NCBI RefSeq assembly: GCF_001941825.1
Contig: NZ_CP019038.1
Span: 62,001-126,000, forward strand
From: Massilia putida
GTDB taxonomy: Bacteria; Pseudomonadota; Gammaproteobacteria; Burkholderiales; Burkholderiaceae_D
DNA: 64,000 nt
Reading direction: 5' to 3'
Under the pieces are notes generated by a model. That model was given only the letters and a program-made list of their open reading frames with translations, searched no databases and was not told where the DNA came from. Position numbers and translations under genes: made by a program. This document shows positions 15,857-24,053 of the stretch, piece after piece (positions within the stretch are counted from its first letter, which is position 1; each line of letters begins with the position of its first letter).

Positions 15857-17623
15857 CTAGAATAACTTGAATGGTCTATAAGTAGGACGACGAGCGTTTG
15901 CCTTTTCTGTCGCCTGTAAAAATGCAGACGCAGTGTCGCCTAGTGCGAACTTAGCAAGCGCTACTTCTGCCAATGCAAGCCACGGAAGCCACCGTGTCTC
16001 CCAGGCTTCTGGATGCGCTTTCGTAGCCTCGGCTTCCTGGGACTTCAGATATTCCTCGAAAAGGATCAAATCGGTTATGTTATCTACAGTCCCAACAAGG
16101 TAGCGCATTTCGCAGTTTGGGCACGCGTCGAGTCTCGTGCAACTCTCTCCTCTACGTGTGCCAGGTTGGACACCCGCCTTTGGATTCAAACATGCTATCC
16201 CGAGGCCTGATCTCGCAGCGTCTGAAAATAGCGCTTCCGCCTCCTCTGGGGAAATACCAAGTTTCTCCGCGGCACCTTCGATCGAAGCAATAATTACAGA
16301 TTGAAATAGTCGGGTGAATTCGCGTACTTTCTGAACATAAACGAGCTTCGTATGCGTTCGATGCGTGTAGTTATTACCTGTTGTTGAAGATAACACGTGG
16401 TCCGCAATCGCCTGAGCGGACTCTGTACTTACTGCTGGATCTTCATGCTGCACCTTTAGCAAATACGATGGTCTTATGAACGATGGGCGTATAGGAAGAT
16501 CTCTTAGCTCAGCATGATCTTGTAGGAATTCTTTAAAATCGTCCCGAGCCCGAAATTCTGTAATCCCAATAATATCGTTCTGGCGTGTGTCAAGGAATAG
16601 TAGCTCTGCTACTTCCCCATTCGCAATCTTGCGGTTGCGGGAAGACATGATTTCGTAATGCTGAATAGCCTGTACGGCCGAGAGCTCGTGGCCAGGCTGA
16701 GGTTGAATCGGAAGACAGTCATTAATGCGCTTATATCCGGCCCGCGCTTTCAATCCGAAAGACACGATCATGTGGTTGGGATCTTCCGATTTTCGAAGAC
16801 ACGCAAGCGGCATCTCACGCACCACCTCACAGTTCGCTCCCGTATCTATGAGAATGATGGTCCACAACGCGACCGTTGCTCGCTTATGAGGATGAAGATA
16901 TGCATGTAGGGCTTCGTTGCCACCCCACTGTCGTTTAATATGATGGTATCGGCCACTGATACCATTGGCATTGCCGCCTAGTGCTCCGATTAAGAGATTC
17001 AGAGCGTTGCCTAAATGGCAATCCGTCTTGCCTGATATGAGCCTCGTCCTATTGCGACTGCGCTCTGAAACTGATCGCTCCGGTCGGTCCAGCAAATCTA
17101 CCATTTCTTCTGGCGAATGTGACGCATTCGCCAGTGCATGCTGTCCCTTATTCCAATGTTCGAACCAATGAAGAAAGTCTTTCTCTGCGCAACGACGAAT
17201 CGCCTCCAGGCGGTTTGCGTTAAGCCGCGCAATCTCCACAACCAAGGCGTCTAAAGTTAACGCTCGTACTTTGGCGGGAGGTAAATTTGCGCAAAGAGCA
17301 TTGATGAATTCACGCGCTTCTTCCTTATCGCTCTCGTCGAAATATTGGCTGATCTTATGTGTTGCGGCATGTAGTTCTATGGCGCTTTCGTCTAACAGTG
17401 CAGTTTTCGCGGAGCTGAGTTGCGCGAGCGAGGGTCGATTCTTCGTTTTTAATGTCGACTTTGCGCCTTTTATTCCCTTTAGTTTCACGGCAGGCACCAG
17501 TAGGCTATCGGCAAGTGCAGCCCATAGCCGATTCATTGCCTGTATCTTCATGTGCTTTGTGATGTCTAGTACGTGCTTCGCCGGGCTAGAATTAATAAGG
17601 TGGTCCCGCCACTCATAAAGCAT
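15857..17623 (-). CDS. Recombinase-like protein with degenerate catalytic site and Cys cluster
   Basis: 588 residues from the first ATG. The middle (about 250-440) resembles a tyrosine-recombinase fold (WTIILIDTGANCEVVREM), but the first arginine and the HxxR motif are not in their usual form, so it may be structural rather than catalytic. The C-terminal part has CLNPKAGVQPGTRRGESC and CPNCEM, a probable zinc-binding site. The frame stays open and protein-like for another 76 codons upstream, to 17851, without ATG, GTG or TTG, overlapping the end of the 17812-18885 gene. See the separate finding on a frameshift. Confidence 0.65.
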   Translation of the reverse strand: MLYEWRDHLINSSPAKHVLDITKHMKIQAMNRLWAALADSLLVPAVKLKGIKGAKSTLKTKNRPSLAQLSSAKTALLDESAIELHAATHKISQYFDESDKEEAREFINALCANLPPAKVRALTLDALVVEIARLNANRLEAIRRCAEKDFLHWFEHWNKGQHALANASHSPEEMVDLLDRPERSVSERSRNRTRLISGKTDCHLGNALNLLIGALGGNANGISGRYHHIKRQWGGNEALHAYLHPHKRATVALWTIILIDTGANCEVVREMPLACLRKSEDPNHMIVSFGLKARAGYKRINDCLPIQPQPGHELSAVQAIQHYEIMSSRNRKIANGEVAELLFLDTRQNDIIGITEFRARDDFKEFLQDHAELRDLPIRPSFIRPSYLLKVQHEDPAVSTESAQAIADHVLSSTTGNNYTHRTHTKLVYVQKVREFTRLFQSVIIASIEGAAEKLGISPEEAEALFSDAARSGLGIACLNPKAGVQPGTRRGESCTRLDACPNCEMRYLVGTVDNITDLILFEEYLKSQEAEATKAHPEAWETRWLPWLALAEVALAKFALGDTASAFLQATEKANARRPTYRPFKLF

Positions 17624-17787
17624 CTTTTCCCACCGCGTGGAATCTAGACTTGCGTATTCATGTGTTGCAAGAGTTGAGAAAAATTCCGCTTCGAAGCCGC
17701 TCTGTTTATGTTGCTCAAGGAAGAGCAGAAGCGAGGTGAAGACGTGGTGGTAGTCTTTCGCTTGCGTTTCTGAGCCGGCCCCATAAA

Positions 17788-17804
17788 ACCTATAGAGTAT
17801 AGGT
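17788..17804. repeat. Palindrome ACCTATA-GAG-TATAGGT
   Basis: A perfect 7-3-7 inverted repeat just downstream of the stop of the 17812-18885 gene and inside the upward extension of the next frame. Its half-site ACCTATA is the same as in the 19-bp palindrome at 19985-20003, which suggests one protein binds both places. Confidence 0.5.
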
Positions 17805-17811
17805 ATTGCCC

Positions 17812-18885
17812 TTAGTAAAAATATCGAGCTAGAGGTTGGAATGTCCTGTAGTCATACGGCATTTTCCTTTTGTGTTTTTCAATCAAAAAAGCGAAAGGAG
17901 ATAAGGGCACCGCCTCCGCTCCTTCATCGGGATCGGCTTTCCGGGTGACGTTTGCGGTTCCTGAGGCAGCTCGCTTTCGTCCCTTGGGAGAAACTATTTC
18001 GAATTTCTTCGGGAGTAAGCCTGCAACTGCCATATGCGCCATCAGATTGTTCGTACATAGACGATGTCGATCCTTCGTCTTCGGCGAGAGTAAGTCTCCT
18101 GTCCGATCCGAAACTTGATCCGCAAGAATTAGATTCCCTAGTCGCTCCACAAATTGCCGCCAGTCTTCTTCACTGAGCGCTTGAGCCGACACATAGCCTT
18201 CTTCGACAAAAAAAGCATAGAGGCTTCGGATAAAATGATCAAAGCGACTAGCATAATTGGCGAGCCAAGTTCTTTCTTCTACGCCTGCCGTTTGTCGCAA
18301 ATTCTTTACAAGAGTACAAGCGGATTCCAAAAAATCCCTTCCGATTATGTCTGCGATATCGGTGTAGTCGTACGTGACCGCATTTCCCCCCTTCCAAGGG
18401 GTAGTCTGCAAAACATGGTACGGCCCATCTTTCGACAGAACCTTTGGATCAAAACGCATGGGGATCAAGCCCGCCTTAGCATATCGTGTTAGCGTTCCAA
18501 GGTAGCGACTCTTGAGCTGTTTTTTTCTTACGTCGGATTTTTTTTGGTCGCTTTCGATACGGCTAATTAACCGAGTGGTGAATTCGTTCCAGTCGGCTAT
18601 CTCCATAGCGTTGGCAGTGGCAATGTTCTTTTTATTCAGAACAGACTCTATGGTGGTGAAGACTAACTGCAGATGTGAAACATACGCCTCTACGCAATAC
18701 TCGGTCGTGTAGCCCTTTGACTGCGCCATGGCGAACTCGTGCTTGGCCAGGGCGCAAATCTTCTCAACGAAGTTGGGCCCGAGTCGGTTCGCAAACGAAG
18801 AATATTCATGCGAAACAGGTTTGTCTCGTACCTTCGTCTGCACGACTAAGTAAGGGTGGGTCAGGTCAGGGTCTGCAGGTTTCAT
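17812..18885 (-). CDS. Recombinase N-terminal-type protein, first gene of the operon
   Basis: 357 residues. No catalytic recombinase residues are seen. Two similar helical segments, each ending in a loop of the form AKAGLIPMRFDPKVLSKDG and AVAGLLPKKFEIVSPKGRK, look like repeated core-binding (SAM-like) domains. The protein stops at YFY just where the next frame (15857-17851) is already open. A shift of -1 on a run of five T at the end (minus strand of 17817-17821) would join both into one protein of about 1000 residues. It is closest to the thyA end of the island. Confidence 0.6.
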   Translation of the reverse strand: MKPADPDLTHPYLVVQTKVRDKPVSHEYSSFANRLGPNFVEKICALAKHEFAMAQSKGYTTEYCVEAYVSHLQLVFTTIESVLNKKNIATANAMEIADWNEFTTRLISRIESDQKKSDVRKKQLKSRYLGTLTRYAKAGLIPMRFDPKVLSKDGPYHVLQTTPWKGGNAVTYDYTDIADIIGRDFLESACTLVKNLRQTAGVEERTWLANYASRFDHFIRSLYAFFVEEGYVSAQALSEEDWRQFVERLGNLILADQVSDRTGDLLSPKTKDRHRLCTNNLMAHMAVAGLLPKKFEIVSPKGRKRAASGTANVTRKADPDEGAEAVPLSPFAFLIEKHKRKMPYDYRTFQPLARYFY

Positions 18886-19027
18886 TCCAGTGTCGCCGCT
18901 AACGAATCAGTAATATTGCCCAGCGAGAACAATCGGCCTGAGTCAACGCATTATAGCGAGCCCATTCAAACTTTACTTGTGCGTCGACGTTTCGCTAAGT
19001 TCCTGCGAAGTCGAATTCAGATGCGAA

Positions 19028-19864
19028 TCACTTAGCGATCGGAGCAGGAATGTGCGGATGCGGGTCGTAATTTATAACTTCGAAATCCTCGAACTTGTAA
19101 TCGAAAATTGAGGCTGGCTTGCGCTTGATTACTAGTTTTGGCAATGGTCGTGGCTCGCGGGTAAGTTGTAGGCGTGCCTGCTCTAAGTGATTGGAATAGA
19201 GATGCAAATCTCCGATCGAATGGATAATTTCTCCCACTTCAAGGTCGCACTGTTGTGCAATCATATGAGTAAGGAATGATACGCTCGTACAGTTGAACGG
19301 GATGCCCAAGTACAAATCACCTGAGCGTTGCGTTAGATGCGTCGAAAGGCGCCCGTTAGCAACGTAGAACTGATACATGATGTGGCAGGGCGGCAAAGCC
19401 ATTTTGCCTTCAAGCGCATTGAGTTCAGGTGCTTTTGACTCGTCAGGCAAATATGCGACATTCCAAGCATTGATAATATGACGCCGACTGTCAGGGCGCT
19501 TTTTTATGCCATCGATCAAGGCTGCAATCTGGTCGTAGGTTTCTCCGTTCGGGCCTTTCCAAAACCGCCATTGTGCACCGTAGACTGGACCGAGTTCGCC
19601 TTCCGGAGTTGCCCACTCATTCCAGATTGAAACGCCATTATCGTTTAGGTACTTGATGTTTGTATCGCCCCGTAGGAACCACAGGAGTTCGTGCAGGATG
19701 GACTTAATATGAAGTTTCTTGGTCGTGAGCAACGGAAAGCCGTCGCTCAGATCGTGTCGATACATGCGACCGAAGACCGACAGGGTGCCGGTGCCCGTTC
19801 GATCGCCTTTATGGACCCCGTTGTCAAGTACGTCACGCAGCAGGCTAAGGTATTGCTTGTCCAT
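19028..19864 (-). CDS. thyA: Thymidylate synthase, complete, island-borne
   Basis: 278 residues, a full-length Thy[12 protein letters not shown] near the N-terminus, the catalytic cysteine in [30 protein letters not shown], and the folate/nucleotide region ending [17 protein letters not shown]. It makes dTMP from dUMP with methylene-tetrahydrofolate. Codon use is more AT-rich than in the truncated native copy (20044-20601), and an insertion around [15 protein letters not shown] separates the two, so it is a foreign paralogue and not a duplicate. It probably restores the function lost by insertion. Confidence 0.96.
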   Translation of the reverse strand: MDKQYLSLLRDVLDNGVHKGDRTGTGTLSVFGRMYRHDLSDGFPLLTTKKLHIKSILHELLWFLRGDTNIKYLNDNGVSIWNEWATPEGELGPVYGAQWRFWKGPNGETYDQIAALIDGIKKRPDSRRHIINAWNVAYLPDESKAPELNALEGKMALPPCHIMYQFYVANGRLSTHLTQRSGDLYLGIPFNCTSVSFLTHMIAQQCDLEVGEIIHSIGDLHLYSNHLEQARLQLTREPRPLPKLVIKRKPASIFDYKFEDFEVINYDPHPHIPAPIAK

Positions 19865-19984
19865 CGTATGTGGTCTTTCATGGCTTGTTGAGATGCCTGC
19901 CTCGCTATGCCGGCGGGGCGCCCAGATTCATCCGGATTATCCGAACTCGAACGTTGTATAGCGTAACACAAATTCTGACGCTAG

Positions 19985-20055
19985 TATAGGTACTGTACCT
20001 ATAGATGGAGGGTGCGTAAGTACTTGATTATAAATGGTTTTATCTATGGGTACAG
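19985..20055. repeat. Inverted-repeat end of the thyA island (candidate att / recombinase site)
   Basis: TATAGGTACTGTACCTATA at 19985-20003 is a perfect 9-1-9 palindrome. Overlapping it, CTGTACCTATAGAT (19993-20006) is repeated inverted at 20042-20055 with one mismatch (ATCTATGGGTACAG). The second copy ends 18 bases from the break in thyA. Nested inverted sites at an element edge are typical binding sites for tyrosine recombinases. Confidence 0.6.
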
Positions 20056-20601
20056 TCGGGGCATGTGGCAAAGGAACGGGACGCCGAGGAAGATGTCGGC
20101 GCTGCGCTGGTACAGCTGGCACGAGAGCTTGCCGTCCGCGACGTAGAACTGGAACAGCGCATGGCACGGCGGCAGCTTCATCTTCGGGATGTCGGCGACG
20201 TTCCACGCCGAGACGATCATGCGGCGTGAGTCCGGGTTGTTCTTGATCTGGTCCATGACTTGCGTGATCTGGTCGATGTGCTCGCCGGATGGCGTCGGCC
20301 AGCTGCGCCACTGGTAACCGTAGATCGGACCGAGGTCACCGTTCGCGTCGGCCCACTCGTCCCAGATCGAGACGCCGTTGTCCTTGAGGTATGCGATGTT
20401 CGTGGAGCCGGCCAGGAACCAGATCAGTTCATGGATGATCGACTTCAGGTGCAGCTTCTTCGTGGTCACCAGCGGGAAGCCCTGCTGCAGGTCGAAGCGC
20501 ATCTGGTGGCCGAACACGGAGCGGGTGCCGGTGCCGGTGCGGTCGGTTTTGACCGTGCCATGGTCCAGCACATGGCGCATCAGGTCGAGATATGGACGCA
20601 T
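20044..20601 (-). pseudogene. thyA: Native thymidylate synthase, 3' part lost to island insertion
   Basis: From ATG 20601 (MRPYLDLM; a longer start at 20616 is possible) the protein follows ThyA perfectly: [40 protein letters not shown], catalytic [22 protein letters not shown]. After GVPF the family continues with NIASYALLTHM for about 80 residues. Here it changes to LCHMPRLYP and stops. The missing part holds essential substrate-binding residues, so this copy is inactive. GC-rich codon use matches the core block. Confidence 0.93.
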
Positions 20602-20640
20602 CGGTGTGGCTCGCATTGAAAGGTTGAAAACCCGCGCATT

Positions 20641-21735
20641 TTAACCGATGCCGCGCTCCACCGCCGCCGCCAGCAGCGCGACGGCTTCGCGCACGCGGCC
20701 GTCCGGCGTGTCCAGCAGATTGTCGCCGACGTAGATCTCGAAGAACGAGGTCTCCGGCAGCATGCCGTGGTTGACGCGGTTGAATGGCCAGATGCCGTGG
20801 TCGCGCGCCAGTTCGCGGCGGATTTCCAGTGCGCGCTCGCGGCCGACGGGCAGGTGGAGGTGCAGCATGTTCGCCTGCGGTTCGGCCGGGTTCACGCGCA
20901 GCACCGGGTGGTCGCGCAGGACGTCGAACAGGAACCGCGTGCGCTCGAAACAGGCGGGCATGGCGGCAAGGCGCTGTTCGAACTGCATTGCGGCCGCGAC
21001 CACGTAAGGCGAGCGGTGGATCACGTTGCCGCCCTGGCGCTTGAACCATTCGGCGGCCTGCGCGACGAATTCGTGGCTGCCGGCCAGCATCGCGCCACCG
21101 AGGCCGCCGATGCCCTTGTACAGGGAGGTGTAGACGGTGTCGAAGCCGGCCGCGATCTCGGCCACGGAGCGGCCATAACCGGCCGCCGCTTCCCACAGGC
21201 GCGCGCCGTCCATGTGCAGGTGGATGCCGTCCGCGCGGCAGTGCGCCTTGATGGTCCGCAGGTCGTCCCAGGAAGGCAGCTGGCCGCCGATCTCGCGCAT
21301 GGGAATCTCCAGCGCGACGGCGGACAGGCGGTCGGGGACGTTCACGATGTCGGCGGCCGACCACGGACGATACGGGTCGCCGACGCGCAGCGCGTCGAAA
21401 TGCCCCAGCAGCTGGTAGTTCGAACGTTCGTGGACGAAGATGTGCGCGGTCGGATGCAGTGCGACCGGGGCGCGGCCGCGGGCGTCGGCCGCGAGGCGCA
21501 GCGCGGTCACCTGTGCGAGCGTACCGCTGATGCAGAACACGGCCGCTTCGAAACCGAGCAGTTCGGCCACGCGCCGCTCGAAACCCTGGATCAGGGCGCC
21601 GTCGCCGTATGTGTCGTGGGCGATGCCGTTGGCGTCGCACCACGCGGACATCGCGGCGAACATTTCCGCCGGCGTGCGGGCGCGGTGGCCGGGGAGGACG
21701 GTGGTGCAGCGGGCGAGCAGTTCGGTGTCGGTCAA
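20641..21735 (-). CDS. Low-specificity threonine aldolase
   Basis: 364 residues, PLP fold type I. The PLP lysine lies in TSLYKGIGGLGGAML. HLHMDGARLWEA contains the aspartate that contacts the pyridine ring. These match L-threonine aldolases, which split threonine to glycine and acetaldehyde. It ends about 25 bases before the native thyA fragment starts, in the same direction, and may have driven thyA transcription before the disruption. Confidence 0.88.
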   Translation of the reverse strand: MTDTELLARCTTVLPGHRARTPAEMFAAMSAWCDANGIAHDTYGDGALIQGFERRVAELLGFEAAVFCISGTLAQVTALRLAADARGRAPVALHPTAHIFVHERSNYQLLGHFDALRVGDPYRPWSAADIVNVPDRLSAVALEIPMREIGGQLPSWDDLRTIKAHCRADGIHLHMDGARLWEAAAGYGRSVAEIAAGFDTVYTSLYKGIGGLGGAMLAGSHEFVAQAAEWFKRQGGNVIHRSPYVVAAAMQFEQRLAAMPACFERTRFLFDVLRDHPVLRVNPAEPQANMLHLHLPVGRERALEIRRELARDHGIWPFNRVNHGMLPETSFFEIYVGDNLLDTPDGRVREAVALLAAAVERGIG

Positions 21736-21861
21736 GGGTAGCTCCAGTGCGGGGTCGAGCTACTCTACACCGAAGCAGGCGGAGGAGGAAGGGTGCCCAG
21801 CAAGCCGTCGTTCGCGCGCAGGCGGGAACCCGTTCCGAGTGTCCTGTTCGGCTCAGTATGG

Positions 21862-21881
21862 ATCCCCGCCTGCGCGGGGAT
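21862..21881. repeat. GC-rich intergenic hairpin (dispersed type)
   Basis: ATCCCCGC, loop ctgc, GCGGGGAT. The same design (CCCCGC...GCGGGG) occurs at 40299-40316, so it is a dispersed palindrome of the core genome. Lying between the chemoreceptor gene end and the aldolase start, it may also terminate transcription. Confidence 0.55.
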
Positions 21882-21887
21882 GACGGA

Positions 21888-23900
21888 TCAATATTGCGCA
21901 AGCGCCGGCCGTGCGTCGGCCAGCTGTTGGTCCAGCTTGAACAATCGGACGGAACGCGCCAGCTGGTCGGCCTGTTCCTGCATGGCCTGGGCGGCGGCGC
22001 TGGCTTCCTCGACGAGGGCGGCGTTCTGCTGGGTGACCTGGTCCATCTCGCCGATCGAGCGGTTGATATGCTCGATGCCGGCGCTCTGCGCCGCGTTCGC
22101 GGTGCTGATGCGGGCCATGATCGCGGTGACCTTTTCGGCGCTGGCCAGCACGTCGTTCATCGTCACGCCCGCGTCCTGCACGATGCGGCTGCCGGCATCC
22201 ACTTCGGCCGTCGACGCGACGATCAGGCCCTTGATCTCCTTCGCGGCGGCCGCGCTGCGCTGTGCAAGGTTGCGCACCTCGGTCGCGACGACGGCGAAGC
22301 CGCGGCCTTGTTCGCCCGCACGGGCCGCCTCGACGGCCGCGTTCAGCGCGAGGATGTTGGTCTGGAAGGCGATGCCGTCGATGACGCCGATGATGTCGCC
22401 GATCTTGCCGGACGACGCCTTGATCGTGTCCATCGTCGCGATCACTTCGCGCACCATGCGGCCGCCTTCCTGCGCGACCAGCGACGTGTTCAAGGCCAGC
22501 TGGTTCGCTTCTTGCGCGTCGCCCGCGTTGCGGCGCACGGTCTCGGTCAGGTCCTGCATCGAATTCACGGTCGACGCGAGGTTGGCGGCCTGCTGTTCGG
22601 TGCGCGAGCACAGGTCCAGGTTGCCGCTCGAGATCTCGCCGGACGCGCCCGCGATCTGCTCGGCGCCGTTCCGCACCTGGCCCACCACGTTCGAGAGGCT
22701 GCTGCTGATATTGTTCATGGCCTCGGCCAGCAGGCCGATCTCGTCGTTGCGGTCGACGGGCATGCGCACGGTCAGGTCGCCCTCGGCGATGCGGACGGCG
22801 GCGTCGCGCGCCCGCACGAGCGGCCGGGTGACGGTGCGCTTCATGACGGTGTGCAGGATGGCGGCGAAGATCGCCAGCGCGACGAGGCCGATGACGATGT
22901 AGCGGTTGCGCAGGCTGGCCGCTTCCTTGGTGATCTCGTCTTCGTACGTGCCGCCGGCGATCAGCCAGTTCCAGTCCTTGAACAGCGTATAGGCGGCGAC
23001 CTTCATGCGCGGCGCCTTCTCGCCGGCTTCGGCGTTCTGCCACGGATACGTCATCAGGCCGTGCTGCGTCTCGAGCATCTCCTTGATGAATTCGCGGCCG
23101 CCGGCGTCGCGGCTGCCCAGGATGTTCTTGCCTTCCTTGACCGGGTGGACGATCAGGTCGCCGTAGGTCTTGCCCTGGTTCGCGTCCAGCACGAAGTAAT
23201 AGCCCGTCTCGCCGACCTTCATCTTCTTGATGCGCTCGCGCAGGGCGCCGATATTGCCCTCGACGTCGAGGCCGATGTAGAGGATGCCGATCACCTTGCC
23301 GGATGCGTCGCGGATCGGTTCGTAGTCGGTGATGAACTGCTTGCCGAACAGCTTGACGATGCCGATATAAGGCTTGCCGTCGCGGACGGCGGCATACGCG
23401 GGGCTGGCGTGGTCGAGGATCGTGCCCACGGCGCGGTCGCCGTTTTCCTTCTTGACCGAGGTGCTGACGCGGACGAAGTCGTCGCCACTGGCGGCGAAGA
23501 TCGTCGCATTGCCGCCCGTCTGGCGCGTGAAGCGGTCGGGCGGCGTGAAGTCGAGGTTCAGGGGCTTGCCGGCGATTTTCAACGTCGGCACCTGCTTGTC
23601 GCCGACGGCGACCATGGCGCTCGTGTCGAGCGTGAATTCGCCCTCGAACTGGGTGGCGAAGATGCGGCCGAAGCTCATGGCCTGGCTCTTCATCACCTTG
23701 TCGAACATCTCGACCGCGTTGACGACGCTCTGCAATTCCGACTCGACGTTGGAGATGGCGCGCGCATGCAGCATCGACGACGTGGTCCAGGTGATGGTGA
23801 ACACGAGACCGGCGAGAATGGCGCTGACGAGAGCGAACGTGAATGCCGTGATCTTGGACCCGACGGTCCAGTTGGCGACGCGGAACGATTGTGTGTTCAT
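21888..23900 (-). CDS. Methyl-accepting chemotaxis protein with Cache sensor
   Basis: 670 residues from ATG 23900. Membrane helix 1 is at about 15-40, then comes a periplasmic single-Cache-type domain (SMVAVGDKQVPTLKI, YIGIVKLFGKQFITDYEPIRD, GYYFVLDANQGKTYGDLIVHP). Membrane helix 2 is near 305 (YIVIGLVALAIFAAIL), followed by HAMP and the cytoplasmic hairpin with the highly conserved tip IDGIAFQTNILALNAAVEAA. It signals to CheA/CheW; the ligand is unknown. No C-terminal receptor-modification pentapeptide is seen. Monocistronic. Confidence 0.95.
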   Translation of the reverse strand: MNTQSFRVANWTVGSKITAFTFALVSAILAGLVFTITWTTSSMLHARAISNVESELQSVVNAVEMFDKVMKSQAMSFGRIFATQFEGEFTLDTSAMVAVGDKQVPTLKIAGKPLNLDFTPPDRFTRQTGGNATIFAASGDDFVRVSTSVKKENGDRAVGTILDHASPAYAAVRDGKPYIGIVKLFGKQFITDYEPIRDASGKVIGILYIGLDVEGNIGALRERIKKMKVGETGYYFVLDANQGKTYGDLIVHPVKEGKNILGSRDAGGREFIKEMLETQHGLMTYPWQNAEAGEKAPRMKVAAYTLFKDWNWLIAGGTYEDEITKEAASLRNRYIVIGLVALAIFAAILHTVMKRTVTRPLVRARDAAVRIAEGDLTVRMPVDRNDEIGLLAEAMNNISSSLSNVVGQVRNGAEQIAGASGEISSGNLDLCSRTEQQAANLASTVNSMQDLTETVRRNAGDAQEANQLALNTSLVAQEGGRMVREVIATMDTIKASSGKIGDIIGVIDGIAFQTNILALNAAVEAARAGEQGRGFAVVATEVRNLAQRSAAAAKEIKGLIVASTAEVDAGSRIVQDAGVTMNDVLASAEKVTAIMARISTANAAQSAGIEHINRSIGEMDQVTQQNAALVEEASAAAQAMQEQADQLARSVRLFKLDQQLADARPALAQY

Positions 23901-24053
23901 GGCGGATCCGTGGAGGCTGGCGTTGCTCCATGGTACGCCAGCTATCCTCATGGCAACAAAAGCATGTCCCTTTTCGACGCGTTCATGCAACAAATGCTTG
24001 CCGTTCGGGCACGATTTGTGACTGAACCGCCGCCGGCTTATCTGGCCGCCAAC

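Larger units (their letters stand above)
11078..20073. mobile_element. Integrative island, recombinase end, inserted in thyA (left end not in window)
   Basis: The right end is fixed to about 20073 by the break in native thyA. The segment shown is the minimal recognisable part: recombinase operon, replacement thyA and palindromic end sequences. The rest of native thyA (about 80 C-terminal codons) is absent from the window, so the true left end is either deleted or lies left of position 1. In that case the arsenic cluster and perhaps everything from position 1 is cargo. Codon use in 11.5-19.9 kb is clearly more AT-rich than in the core. Confidence 0.7.

Noticed and set aside
20429..21901. 490-codon minus-strand frame over the threonine aldolase.
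   Set aside because: Arg/Pro-rich and out of frame with the well-supported aldolase; a codon-bias shadow.
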